Positions 9,396 through 17,210 of a stretch of DNA of 64,000 nt are shown here, one piece after another. This stretch comes from an uncultured Paracoccaceae bacterium. Lineage in GTDB: Bacteria > Pseudomonadota > Alphaproteobacteria > Rhodobacterales > Rhodobacteraceae. The stretch is from positions 930,001 through 994,000 of the forward strand of contig CANMTD010000002.1 in the NCBI GenBank assembly GCA_947500775.1, given 5' to 3'. The position numbers and the translations under genes are program-made. The notes below the pieces were generated by a model. That model searched no databases. It was not told where the DNA came from and saw only the letters and a list, made by a program, of their open reading frames with translations. Each line of letters starts with the position of its first letter. Position 1 is the stretch's first letter.

Positions 9396-10646
9396 TCAGT
9401 GCAGGTTGTGCTGGCTGCCGGTGCCTTCTTCGTCCACCAGATGGCCGGTGCGGAACCGGTCCAGCCGGAACCGCGCGGCGGGGGCGTGATGCCGGTCGGT
9501 GGCCATCAGATGGGCAAAGGAGAACCCCGACCCCGGCACCGCCTTGAACCCGCCGTAACACCAGCCGCAATCGATATAGAGCCCGTCGATATGGGTCTTG
9601 TCGATGATGGGCGAGCCATCCGGCGTCATATCCATGATCCCGCCCCAACTGCGCAGGACGCGCGCGCGGCCGATCATCGGCATCAGGGTCATGCCCGCCT
9701 CCATCACATGTTCTTTCATCGGCAGGTTGCCGCGCGCGGCATAAGAGGCATAGAAATCCAGATCCCCGCCGAACACCAGCCCGCCCTTGTCCGACTGGCT
9801 GATATAGAAATGGCCCATGCCGAAGCTGACCACATGATCGATGCAGGGCTTCAGGCCTTCGGTCACAAAGGCCTGCAAGACATGGCTTTCGATCGGCAGG
9901 CGCATCCCGGCCATCGCCGCCACCTGCCCCGACCGTCCGGCCACGACGATTCCAACCTTCTTGGCGCGGATCGCCCCGCGCGAGGTCTGCACGCCGGTCA
10001 CGCGGCCGCCGCTGACATCAATGCCCGTCACCTCGCAGTTCTGGATCAGATCGACGCCGCGGGTATCGGCCCCGCGGGCGTAGCCCCAGGCCACCGCATC
10101 ATGGCGCGCAGTGCCGCCGCGCGGATGCAGCAATCCGCCATAAATCGGGAACCGTGTCTGTTCGAAATCCAGATAAGGCAGATGCGCCCGCACCCCGTCA
10201 CGGTCCAGCAGAATGGCATCATCGCCCTGATTGACCATCGCATTGCCGCGCCGGACAAAGGCATCGCGCTGACCGTCGGAATGGAACAGGTTGATCAGCC
10301 CGCGCTGGGAATGCATCACGTTGTAGTTCAGGTCCTGCTCCAACCCTTCCCATAACTTCAACGAATGGCTGTAAAACTCTGAATTCCCCGGAAGAAAGTA
10401 ATTTGCCCGAACAATCGTGGTATTGCGCCCGACATTGCCGCCGCCCAGATATCCCTTTTCCAGAACCGCGACATTGGTCAGCCCGTGTTCGCGGGCCAGG
10501 TAATAGGCCGTGGACAGCCCGTGCCCGCCGCCGCCGATGATGACAATGTCATATTCGGGCTTGGGATCGGGCGAGCGCCACTGCGGCCGCCAACCGGCAT
10601 TACCGGTCAGCCCCTCTTTAAGAACACGCAGTCCTGAAAAGCGCAT
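9396..10646 (-). CDS. soxB: Sarcosine oxidase beta subunit
   Basis: Catalytic flavin subunit (D-amino-acid oxidase fold) that oxidises the C-N bond of sarcosine. The dinucleotide-binding glycines lie in IVIIGGGGHGLSTAYYLA at residues 35-51, followed by the acidic end of the second strand (VLEKG). The ATG at 10646 is preferred because AAGGGAG sits six bases upstream; an ATG six codons further out has no such site. The 416-residue length is normal. First gene of the operon soxB-soxD-soxA-soxG, so the promoter should lie in 10647-10773, where I see no recognisable operator. Confidence 0.96.
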   Translation of the reverse strand: MRFSGLRVLKEGLTGNAGWRPQWRSPDPKPEYDIVIIGGGGHGLSTAYYLAREHGLTNVAVLEKGYLGGGNVGRNTTIVRANYFLPGNSEFYSHSLKLWEGLEQDLNYNVMHSQRGLINLFHSDGQRDAFVRRGNAMVNQGDDAILLDRDGVRAHLPYLDFEQTRFPIYGGLLHPRGGTARHDAVAWGYARGADTRGVDLIQNCEVTGIDVSGGRVTGVQTSRGAIRAKKVGIVVAGRSGQVAAMAGMRLPIESHVLQAFVTEGLKPCIDHVVSFGMGHFYISQSDKGGLVFGGDLDFYASYAARGNLPMKEHVMEAGMTLMPMIGRARVLRSWGGIMDMTPDGSPIIDKTHIDGLYIDCGWCYGGFKAVPGSGFSFAHLMATDRHHAPAARFRLDRFRTGHLVDEEGTGSQHNLH

Positions 10647-10773
10647 CGTACACTCCCTTGCCACAAGGTTTCAAAGAACCAAGGCAGGGCCAGACTAGCA
10701 ACCTCAATCGCACGCGCATCCGCTCTTTTCGACAAATTCAGGTCATCCGCCGACTCAATGCGCTTGCCCCGGC

Positions 10774-10789
10774 GCGGTGCGGGCACCGC
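10774..10789 (-). terminator. Short GC hairpin immediately after galE
   Basis: GCGGTGC and GCACCGC form an inverted repeat directly abutting the galE stop codon. There is no T-run after it on the minus strand, so it may act as a factor-dependent terminator or mRNA end rather than a true intrinsic terminator. Confidence 0.35.
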
Positions 10790-11773
10790 CTAAGAGGCAT
10801 AATGCCCGGTTTCGTGCCACCGCCAGGCGTCGCCGATGATCTGTTCGGGGGTGGATAGCGTGGGGTGCCAGCCCAGTTCCCGTTGCGCCAAAGCGCTGCC
10901 GCAGACCAGGCTGGCGGGATCGCCGTCGCGGCGCGGGGCGATTTCATGGGCGACCGTCTTGCCGGTGACCGATTGGGCGGCGGCGATGATTTCCTTCACC
11001 GTCATCCCCTGCCCGGTGCCCAGACACAGCAGCGGCACGCGGGTATCGCGGTCCAGATAATCGATGGCGGCGATATGGGCGCGGATCAGATCGACCACAT
11101 GCACATAGTCGCGCACGCTGGTGCCGTCGCGGGTGGGGTAATCCGTACCGAAGATTTTCAGACTGTCGCGGTGCCCCTGAATGGTCTGCAGAATCAGCGG
11201 CACCAGATGGGTTTCGGGCTGGTGATGTTCACCCACCTGCGCCTGCGGATCGGCCCCCGCCACGTTGAAATAGCGAAACCGCATCGCGCGCAGGCCATAG
11301 GCGCGCACGTAGCCTTCCAGCATCAGTTCGACCGCGGCCTTGCTGGCGCCATAGGGCGACATCGGGTTGATGGGCGAGGTTTCGTCGATCAGCACCCCGT
11401 CCAGATCGCCGTTGACCGCGCAGGTCGATGAAAACACCAGTTTATCGATGCCCGTGGCGACCATCGCATCGAACAGGGTCATCGCACCAAGGAAGTTGTT
11501 GTTCCAATAGGTCGCGGGATCGGCGACCGAGGCGCCGACCTCGATCAGGGCCGCGAAATGCAGCACCGCCTCGGGCTTGTACTGCTGCAACGCGCCCTCG
11601 ATCGCGGCGCGGTCACGCAGGTCGCCTTCGACCGCCGGGCCGAACTGCACCGCGTCATGCCACCCGGTGTGGAAATTGTCGAAGGTGACGGGCGTGTATC
11701 CGGCCTGCGCCAACAGCTTGCAGGCATGCGATCCGATATATCCGCCGCCGCCGGTGACCAATATGTTTGTCAT
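10790..11773 (-). CDS. galE: UDP-glucose 4-epimerase
   Basis: Interconverts UDP-glucose and UDP-galactose (or the N-acetylated forms), supplying sugar nucleotides for the surrounding glycosyltransferases. The 327-residue extended short-chain dehydrogenase begins MTNILVTGGGGYIGSHACK, holding the NAD-binding GGxGxxG at its N-terminus; the catalytic tyrosine and lysine lie in SPYGASKAAVE, with the serine in FSSTCAVNG. ATG at 11773 is chosen because AAGGA lies seven bases upstream and the fold starts immediately; an earlier ATG gives 14 unneeded residues. It is last in the minus-strand unit that starts at 13804, separated from the glycosyltransferase by 68 bp. Confidence 0.95.
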   Translation of the reverse strand: MTNILVTGGGGYIGSHACKLLAQAGYTPVTFDNFHTGWHDAVQFGPAVEGDLRDRAAIEGALQQYKPEAVLHFAALIEVGASVADPATYWNNNFLGAMTLFDAMVATGIDKLVFSSTCAVNGDLDGVLIDETSPINPMSPYGASKAAVELMLEGYVRAYGLRAMRFRYFNVAGADPQAQVGEHHQPETHLVPLILQTIQGHRDSLKIFGTDYPTRDGTSVRDYVHVVDLIRAHIAAIDYLDRDTRVPLLCLGTGQGMTVKEIIAAAQSVTGKTVAHEIAPRRDGDPASLVCGSALAQRELGWHPTLSTPEQIIGDAWRWHETGHYAS

Positions 11774-11841
11774 TGAATATCCTTGTGTGTCTGAGGGTGT
11801 TCTGTCGTCTGGCAAGGCTCTGTCTTTGGCTGTGTCGCCCC

Positions 11842-13146
11842 CTAGATCGCGGCGGGGATCTGTTCAAAGGGCACCGGTTGTCGCGCCCCTGTCTTGGCCT
11901 GTCTTCCCGCGCGCAGCCACGCCGCGTGGGCGGGCAGCAACCGGGCGCTGTCATAGCAGCGTTTGACCGACTTGCGCGCCATTGCCGCGCGCCGCGCTGC
12001 GGCCTGCGGATCGTTCAGCACCGCCCGGATGGCCGCCGCCAAGGCGCCGGTCTGGCCCAGATCGGCGAAGAGGGCGCAATCGGGGCGCACGACCTCGCGC
12101 ACCGGGGCGACGTCCGAAACCACCAGCGGGGCGCCCGCCGCCATCGCCTCCAGCAGGGACCACGACAAGACGAACGGCACCGTGCAATAGACATGGGCGG
12201 CTGACCGGCGCAGCAGCCACAGGTAATCCGACCGGCCCAATGTGCCCGGGCAGATCAACCGTTCCGCCATGGCCGGATACATCGCCCGCATCCGCGCCAG
12301 CCAGTCGATTTCGCGATCCCCATCCGCGCCGTAAAACACCCGGTTTTCGCCTGCGATGACGAAACGGGCGTCGGGATGCGCCGCCGCGACCTGCGCAAAG
12401 GCCTGACAGACCTGCGGGAACCCGCGGTGCCGCTCCATCCCGCGGGTGGCGTAAGTGATGACGCGGGCATCCGTCGGCAGGGTCGCAAGCGCCGGGTCCT
12501 CTGGCGGTGCAAGCTCTGCCCCGACGGGCAAAGGTGTGTGGAACCCGGCGTCCACCCCGTCGTGGCGCACGGTGATCTTGCGGCGCAGATCGGGCGGGAA
12601 CTGATCGGCCTGAAACTGGGTCGGGCTCCAGCCGCGATCGGCCGACAGCAATTCACCCGCGATGGCCACGTTGCGGCTGCGTGCCAGAATGCGCGCCTCG
12701 GCGCTGCGATCCGGGACGCGGCCCTGCAGCGCGGCCAGATAGGCGGTATCCACCCCCGGGGCCGCATGCCACCATTCGCAATAGGCCACGATATGGGCGC
12801 CTGGGAAGACATCGCGCAGGAACAGCCCCGCCCCCGGCCCGGCGTGCGATACGACAATATCGGGCGCCAGCCGCCCCGCCTTCTGCGCCTTCAGACAGGC
12901 GCGGGCGCAGGCCTGCCCCAACAGCGCGGCCCGGTCATAGGCCTGCGCATAAGGGTGGGTCTGCGGCGCGGGCGCACGGTGCGGCGCATAGCCCAGTGTC
13001 GGATAGGGCGCGTCTGACGGGCGCGCCTGTTGATGGGTGGCGAACTGCACCGCCCAGCCCTGTTCCGCCAGATACCGGGCCAGCGCCCCGAACTGGCCGG
13101 GGTGCTGATCGTGCACGAACAGGATCGAAGGGGCGCGGCCGGTCAT
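11842..13146 (-). CDS. Family 4 (GT-B) glycosyltransferase
   Basis: Predicted retaining glycosyltransferase, 434 residues. The N-terminal domain begins ILFVHDQHPGQFGALARYLAEQGW, a GT-B entry strand and glycine loop. The C-terminal donor-binding half contains ARFVIAGENRVFYGAD and the region SWSLLEAMAAGAPLVVSDVAPVREVV, where the Glu of the GT4 motif and the following glycine-rich turn are clear. Its ATG follows the upstream stop codon at a TAAGATG junction, so it is translationally coupled to the tail-anchored protein. It probably acts on a surface polysaccharide or glycoprotein; donor and acceptor are unknown. Confidence 0.85.
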   Translation of the reverse strand: MTGRAPSILFVHDQHPGQFGALARYLAEQGWAVQFATHQQARPSDAPYPTLGYAPHRAPAPQTHPYAQAYDRAALLGQACARACLKAQKAGRLAPDIVVSHAGPGAGLFLRDVFPGAHIVAYCEWWHAAPGVDTAYLAALQGRVPDRSAEARILARSRNVAIAGELLSADRGWSPTQFQADQFPPDLRRKITVRHDGVDAGFHTPLPVGAELAPPEDPALATLPTDARVITYATRGMERHRGFPQVCQAFAQVAAAHPDARFVIAGENRVFYGADGDREIDWLARMRAMYPAMAERLICPGTLGRSDYLWLLRRSAAHVYCTVPFVLSWSLLEAMAAGAPLVVSDVAPVREVVRPDCALFADLGQTGALAAAIRAVLNDPQAAARRAAMARKSVKRCYDSARLLPAHAAWLRAGRQAKTGARQPVPFEQIPAAI

Positions 13147-13147
13147 C

Positions 13148-13804
13148 TTATCCCACCCACAGTGACCAGAGGCCCAACACCAGCGACCCCGCCCCCAGCA
13201 GCAGCGCCGCGCCGACCGCCCATCTCAGCCCTGTGGCGCGCGGGGGCGCGGGGGGCTGTTCAACCTCTGCCAGCCCCGATTCCAGACGGGCCTGCACCAG
13301 TTCGATCCGCGCCAGAACATCCGCCGCGCTGTCGTCCGGCCCTGCCTGCGCCATACCGGCCACCTGCTGCGACAGCCGGTCCATATCCTGCCGGAACCCG
13401 CCCAACTGCGTATATATCCGCTGCAGCACCCGCAGCGGCCGGTCGTCGTCCAGCACGGTCCGGCCGGTGTTGCGCAACGGCCCGCTGACCCCGTCGTGGG
13501 TGCGCGCGCGGGCGGTGACGGTAAAGGCCAGCTCCGGTTCGATCGGCTGGTCCAGATCGATCTTGAACCCGTATTTTCCGGTGCCGATACCGTTGCGTTC
13601 CAGATCCTGCCGGTAACTGGTCGCGGGCACGCTGGCGATCAGCGCGCCTTCGCGAAACACATCGACGGTCACATGCGCGTTCGGATCGGCGCGATCGATC
13701 GCCCAGCCCGCGATCCGCGCATTCGTCGGCAGGTCCACGACCCCGTTCACGCGAATATCAAGATTTTCATCGTCCGACACATCGACGGCTACGGCGTTAG
13801 TCAT
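13148..13804 (-). CDS. Tail-anchored beta-sandwich protein linked to glycan genes
   Basis: A 218-residue protein. Residues about 18-115 form a domain (IAGWAIDRADPNAHVTVDV, then SYRQDLERNGIGTGKYGF) that I recognise as a beta-sandwich module commonly fused to alphaproteobacterial glycosyltransferases. A likely coiled coil follows (VLARIELVQARLESGLAEVEQ), then a single C-terminal membrane segment of about 20 residues, so the protein is tail-anchored with its module in the cytoplasm or periplasm. ATG at 13804 is used; an in-frame ATG five codons earlier is possible. It is the first gene of the unit leading to the GT4 gene and galE, and it starts 80 bp from the divergent secreted propeller gene. 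A scaffolding role is an inference. Confidence 0.65.
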   Translation of the reverse strand: MTNAVAVDVSDDENLDIRVNGVVDLPTNARIAGWAIDRADPNAHVTVDVFREGALIASVPATSYRQDLERNGIGTGKYGFKIDLDQPIEPELAFTVTARARTHDGVSGPLRNTGRTVLDDDRPLRVLQRIYTQLGGFRQDMDRLSQQVAGMAQAGPDDSAADVLARIELVQARLESGLAEVEQPPAPPRATGLRWAVGAALLLGAGSLVLGLWSLWVG

Positions 13805-13883
13805 GTATTCTCTCACCATTGATTTCATTTTGTGCGATGCGCCCGAGATCAGGCGCCATTGCCCCAACAGGGACCCACCCGTC

Positions 13884-15056
13884 ATGCGCCCGGTACGCAG
13901 CATTTTGATCCTGATCTGCGCGGTGGTCTGTCTGGGCCAGCGGGGGCTTGCGCAGGGTCTGACCGGGCAGGACGGGTTTTTGTTGTATGACTGGCAACAG
14001 GCCCGCTGTGCGGAATGGGATATCGTGGATACCCCGGCCCGCGCCTGGCGCGATGACCGGGGCCGGGTACATCTGCTGGCCGGTGCCGAAGCCTCGCGCG
14101 CCAGCACGGGCCCTGAACTGGACAAGCCGCTGACGCGCGATTGCACTGTCCTGCTGCGCGGCGCCGAAAACCCCGATCCGGCCCAGCGCGATGACCGGCT
14201 GTGGATCGCGTCGGTCTTTACCCGCGATGGCAAGCGGGTCGAGGCATTGGTCCACGCCGAATACCACGGGCACCGCCACGCCGGGCGCTGTGCGGCGGGC
14301 GCCTATATGCCCTGCTGGCGCAACGCCATTCTGGCCGCGACCAGCACCGATGGCGGGCGCAGCTTTACGCTGGAGCCCGCGCCGGTTGCGATGCTGCCCT
14401 ATGCCTATGACCGGCACCAGACCCGGCGCAGCGGGTATTTCAACCCCAGCAATATGTTCGAATGGCAGGGCTGGATCTACGCCTTTGTCTATGCCGAGGC
14501 TTACGGCGCGCAGAAACGCGGTGTCTGTCTGATGCGCCGCCCGCTTGAGGGTGAGGCCGCGGACTGGCGGTTCTGGGATGGCACCGGGTTTTCCGGCCGG
14601 TTTGCCGATCCTTATACCACGCGGATCGACAGCCCTGCGGCCCATGTCTGTGCGCCCCTGCCCGGCCTGCGGTCGGTCCTGTCGTCGGTGGTGCGGCGGG
14701 GCGGGGATTTTCTGGCCGTCACCCCGATGACCGCGACCGGCGCCGACGGGCACAAGACCCCGGGTATCTGGGCGCTGCATTCGACCGATCTGATCCATTG
14801 GAGCGCGCCCCGCCTGTTGCTGGCCGCGCCCCTGCTGTGGCGGCGTGATTGCGATGCCCCTGCGGCCGTGGCCTATCCTGCGCTGCTGGACCCCGACAGC
14901 CCGTCGCGCCTGTTCGATCAGGTGGATGACGATCTGTGGCTGAGCTATGTGCGGATCGCGCTGGATGATACCTGCCAGACAGAACCGCGTCGCGATCTGG
15001 TTGCCCATCGGATCAAATGGCCTCTGCCACCGGCGGCGCGGGCAAAATCGCCTTGA
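13884..15056 (+). CDS. Secreted beta-propeller protein, glycosidase-like
   Basis: A 390-residue exported protein with a clear Sec signal peptide (SILILICAVVCLGQRGLAQG). The mature part has repeated blade-like motifs (LAATSTDGGRSFTLE, GYFNPSNMFEWQGWIYAFVY, IWALHSTDLIHWSAPRLLL) like those of five-bladed propeller glycoside hydrolases (GH43/DUF4185-like). Six or more cysteines suggest disulfides. ATG at 13884 has an AGGGA upstream and starts right at the signal peptide; an earlier ATG at 13803 would hide the signal and overlap the divergent gene. It may trim the glycan made nearby, but catalytic acids cannot be assigned by eye. Its 3' end overlaps the convergent acetyltransferase by 44 nt. Confidence 0.7.
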   Translation: MRPVRSILILICAVVCLGQRGLAQGLTGQDGFLLYDWQQARCAEWDIVDTPARAWRDDRGRVHLLAGAEASRASTGPELDKPLTRDCTVLLRGAENPDPAQRDDRLWIASVFTRDGKRVEALVHAEYHGHRHAGRCAAGAYMPCWRNAILAATSTDGGRSFTLEPAPVAMLPYAYDRHQTRRSGYFNPSNMFEWQGWIYAFVYAEAYGAQKRGVCLMRRPLEGEAADWRFWDGTGFSGRFADPYTTRIDSPAAHVCAPLPGLRSVLSSVVRRGGDFLAVTPMTATGADGHKTPGIWALHSTDLIHWSAPRLLLAAPLLWRRDCDAPAAVAYPALLDPDSPSRLFDQVDDDLWLSYVRIALDDTCQTEPRRDLVAHRIKWPLPPAARAKSP

Positions 15057-15816
15057 TCCTGTCCGGGTTCGCCAGGGTCTGCCGGTTCAGCTTCACGCCG
15101 GTAAAGGGCTGCACCCGGCCCGCCCCGATCACCTGTTCCAGCACATCGACGCTGCGTTCGATATCGTCCATCGGCGCGTCGAACAGATCGTATAGGCAAT
15201 ACCGCCACCATTCGACCGCCAACAGGCGTTCGACAATCGGTTCGGGGAACCGCAAGCGCAACACGCGGCCCGGGGTGCCGACCACGACCGCATAGGGCGG
15301 CACATCCTTCAGCACAGTGGCCCGCGCGCCGATGATCGCGCCATGGCCGATGGTGACGCCCGATTTGATGAACGCCCCCTGCCCGATCCAGACATCATTT
15401 CCCAGCGTGGTGATCGGGCAACTGGCGGCAAAGGGGCGTTTCTTATGATGCACCTCCTCCGCGCCATCGCCGCACATCAGCCGGTCCCAGCCGTTGACCT
15501 GCGGGAAATAGGACATGCGCGATGTGGTCAGCCAGTCAGTCGGGTGTTCGTGGCTGCCGGTCACCACCCCGTGGGCCATGCTGCAATAGCGGCCCACGCG
15601 GATATTGTTCAGGGTCCCGCCGCTGAGGTTGCAAAAGGCGCCAACCTCAAGAAAGGCGCCCGGCGTGACCGTCGCCAGCAGGCTGGTCGGGCCTTCGACG
15701 AACGATCCTTGCGCCAGCCTGCCGGTCTTGGCCAGCCCATAGATTTTCAGCCCACGCGCGGTGAAATCGGCAAGCTGCGCCTGGGTGAAGGACAGTTTGG
15801 GGGTGTCGGTATTCAT
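15013..15816 (-). CDS. CatB-like hexapeptide-repeat acetyltransferase
   Basis: Predicted O-acetyltransferase (left-handed parallel beta-helix, xenobiotic/sugar acetyltransferase type), 267 residues. Hexapeptide turns are visible in AFLEVGAFCNLSGGTLNNIRVGRYCSMAHGVV and again in DVWIGQGAFIKSGVTIGHGAIIGARATVLKDVPPYAVVVG; the intervening GSHEHPTDWLTTS loop holds the usual catalytic His. The C-terminal 60 residues are an unassigned extension. AAGGA lies upstream of the ATG. It is 71 bp downstream of the HlyD gene in the same direction, so it may be the last gene of the RTX/glycan operon and acetylate that glycan. Confidence 0.85.
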   Translation of the reverse strand: MNTDTPKLSFTQAQLADFTARGLKIYGLAKTGRLAQGSFVEGPTSLLATVTPGAFLEVGAFCNLSGGTLNNIRVGRYCSMAHGVVTGSHEHPTDWLTTSRMSYFPQVNGWDRLMCGDGAEEVHHKKRPFAASCPITTLGNDVWIGQGAFIKSGVTIGHGAIIGARATVLKDVPPYAVVVGTPGRVLRLRFPEPIVERLLAVEWWRYCLYDLFDAPMDDIERSVDVLEQVIGAGRVQPFTGVKLNRQTLANPDRIKAILPAPPVAEAI

Positions 15817-15887
15817 GTGCTTTATCCTTTTCGTTCCGGGGCGGGGGCGGCAGGCAAAACGGGATCAGGTCATTGTCGGCATGGCGG

Positions 15888-17210
15888 TCATTCTTCGCGA
15901 AAGGCGCGCCGCAGATGGCGTAGGATAGGTTCCAGCAGATAGTCGCCCGCGCGGCGGGTTCCGATCACCAGCGTCACCTCGACCGGCATCCCGGCGCTGA
16001 TCGGCATATCCGAATGGCGGGCCAGATCACCGGCATCCAGGGTCACACGGGCTTCAAAATACGGGGTCTGGGTGGCCGGGTCCTGCAACAGGTCGGGCGA
16101 CACGAACGACACCGTTCCATTCACCAGCGGCGCGTCGGCGCGTTTATAGGCGGTCAGGCGTACCCTGGCAGGGCCGCCGGTGTGCACGGAATCGATCGCA
16201 TTGGGATCAAGCCGCACCAGCGCCACAAGCTGATCGTCGGCGGGCAGAATTTCCATCAGCACGTCGCCCGCGCCCAGCACGGCCCCCGGGGTGATCAGGC
16301 TGATATCGACCACCCGGCCCGAGTGCGGCGCCCGCATCAGATGGCGCGCCCGCACATCGCGCGCGGCGCGGATCTGGCTGTCCAGCGACAGCAGCGCGCG
16401 GCGGGTTTCGGCCAGTTCGGTGGCGATTTCGGCCAGACGGGTCTGGCCCAACGCCTCTTTCTCGGCGCCGGCGCGGGCGATGTCCTGTTCGGCGGCTTCG
16501 ATCAGCCCCAGGTTTTCGTCCCGCTCGCCCGCGCTGACGGCCATGGCACGGTCCAGCTCCCACAGGCGCCGCGCGGGGGCGGCCCCGCTGGAGACCAGTT
16601 GCGCGATCGACGCGCGCTCTTCGCTCCACGAGGTCAGTTGCAGGGCGGCGGCATCGGCCAGCCCCCGGTTGGCCGCGATCTGGCCCCGGCGCTGCGCGAT
16701 CTGCCGGTCCAATGCGGCGATCTGCGCGCCGTGGCTGCGCATCCGGGCATCATAGAGCGCCAGGGCAGAGGCGATTTCGGCACGGCGGGCGTCCTGCCGG
16801 TCTGCCCCCAGATCGGGGGCGTCCCCGGGATCTGGGCGCAGGCCCGCCTGTTCCGCCGCCAACCGCCAGCGGGTGAACAGCCGGTCCTCATATTCAGCGC
16901 GCATCTGCACCAGACGTTCGGTTATCTGGGTGTCGTCCAGTCGCGCCACCGTCTGGCCCGCGGTGACGAAATCGCCGGGGCGGACCAGCAGTTCGGCCAA
17001 TATGCCGCCTTCCAGATGTTGCACCGTCTTGCGGTCGCTTTCGGCATGCAACAGCCCGTTCGACACGATGGCCGAATCCAGCCGCGCGAACATCCCCCAT
17101 CCGGTGATCGCAAGAACCAGCCCCAGCGCCGTCAAAAGTGCGGCCATCAGAACCGGCCGGTACGGGGTCAGCGCCTCGGCCTCGGGGTCGATATCGGGCA
17201 CAAGGGTCAT
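15888..17210 (-). CDS. Type I secretion membrane-fusion protein (HlyD family)
   Basis: Periplasmic adaptor that joins an inner-membrane ABC exporter to an outer-membrane TolC-type channel. The 440-residue protein has one N-terminal membrane segment (LLTALGLVLAITGWGMFARL), a biotinyl-lipoyl-like half (VQHLEGGILAELLVRPGDFVTAGQ), a long coiled-coil hairpin (residues about 100-270) and a C-terminal beta-barrel (VDISLITPGAVLGAGDVLMEILPADDQLVALVRL). The VQHLEGGI signature is diagnostic for the family. It overlaps the ABC transporter gene by 4 nt. No TolC homologue is in the window, so the outer-membrane partner must be elsewhere. Confidence 0.95.
   Translation of the reverse strand: MTLVPDIDPEAEALTPYRPVLMAALLTALGLVLAITGWGMFARLDSAIVSNGLLHAESDRKTVQHLEGGILAELLVRPGDFVTAGQTVARLDDTQITERLVQMRAEYEDRLFTRWRLAAEQAGLRPDPGDAPDLGADRQDARRAEIASALALYDARMRSHGAQIAALDRQIAQRRGQIAANRGLADAAALQLTSWSEERASIAQLVSSGAAPARRLWELDRAMAVSAGERDENLGLIEAAEQDIARAGAEKEALGQTRLAEIATELAETRRALLSLDSQIRAARDVRARHLMRAPHSGRVVDISLITPGAVLGAGDVLMEILPADDQLVALVRLDPNAIDSVHTGGPARVRLTAYKRADAPLVNGTVSFVSPDLLQDPATQTPYFEARVTLDAGDLARHSDMPISAGMPVEVTLVIGTRRAGDYLLEPILRHLRRAFREE

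Noticed and set aside
13803-13883. Earlier ATG for the secreted propeller gene
   Set aside because: It would add 27 residues before a clear signal peptide and overlap the start of the divergent gene.
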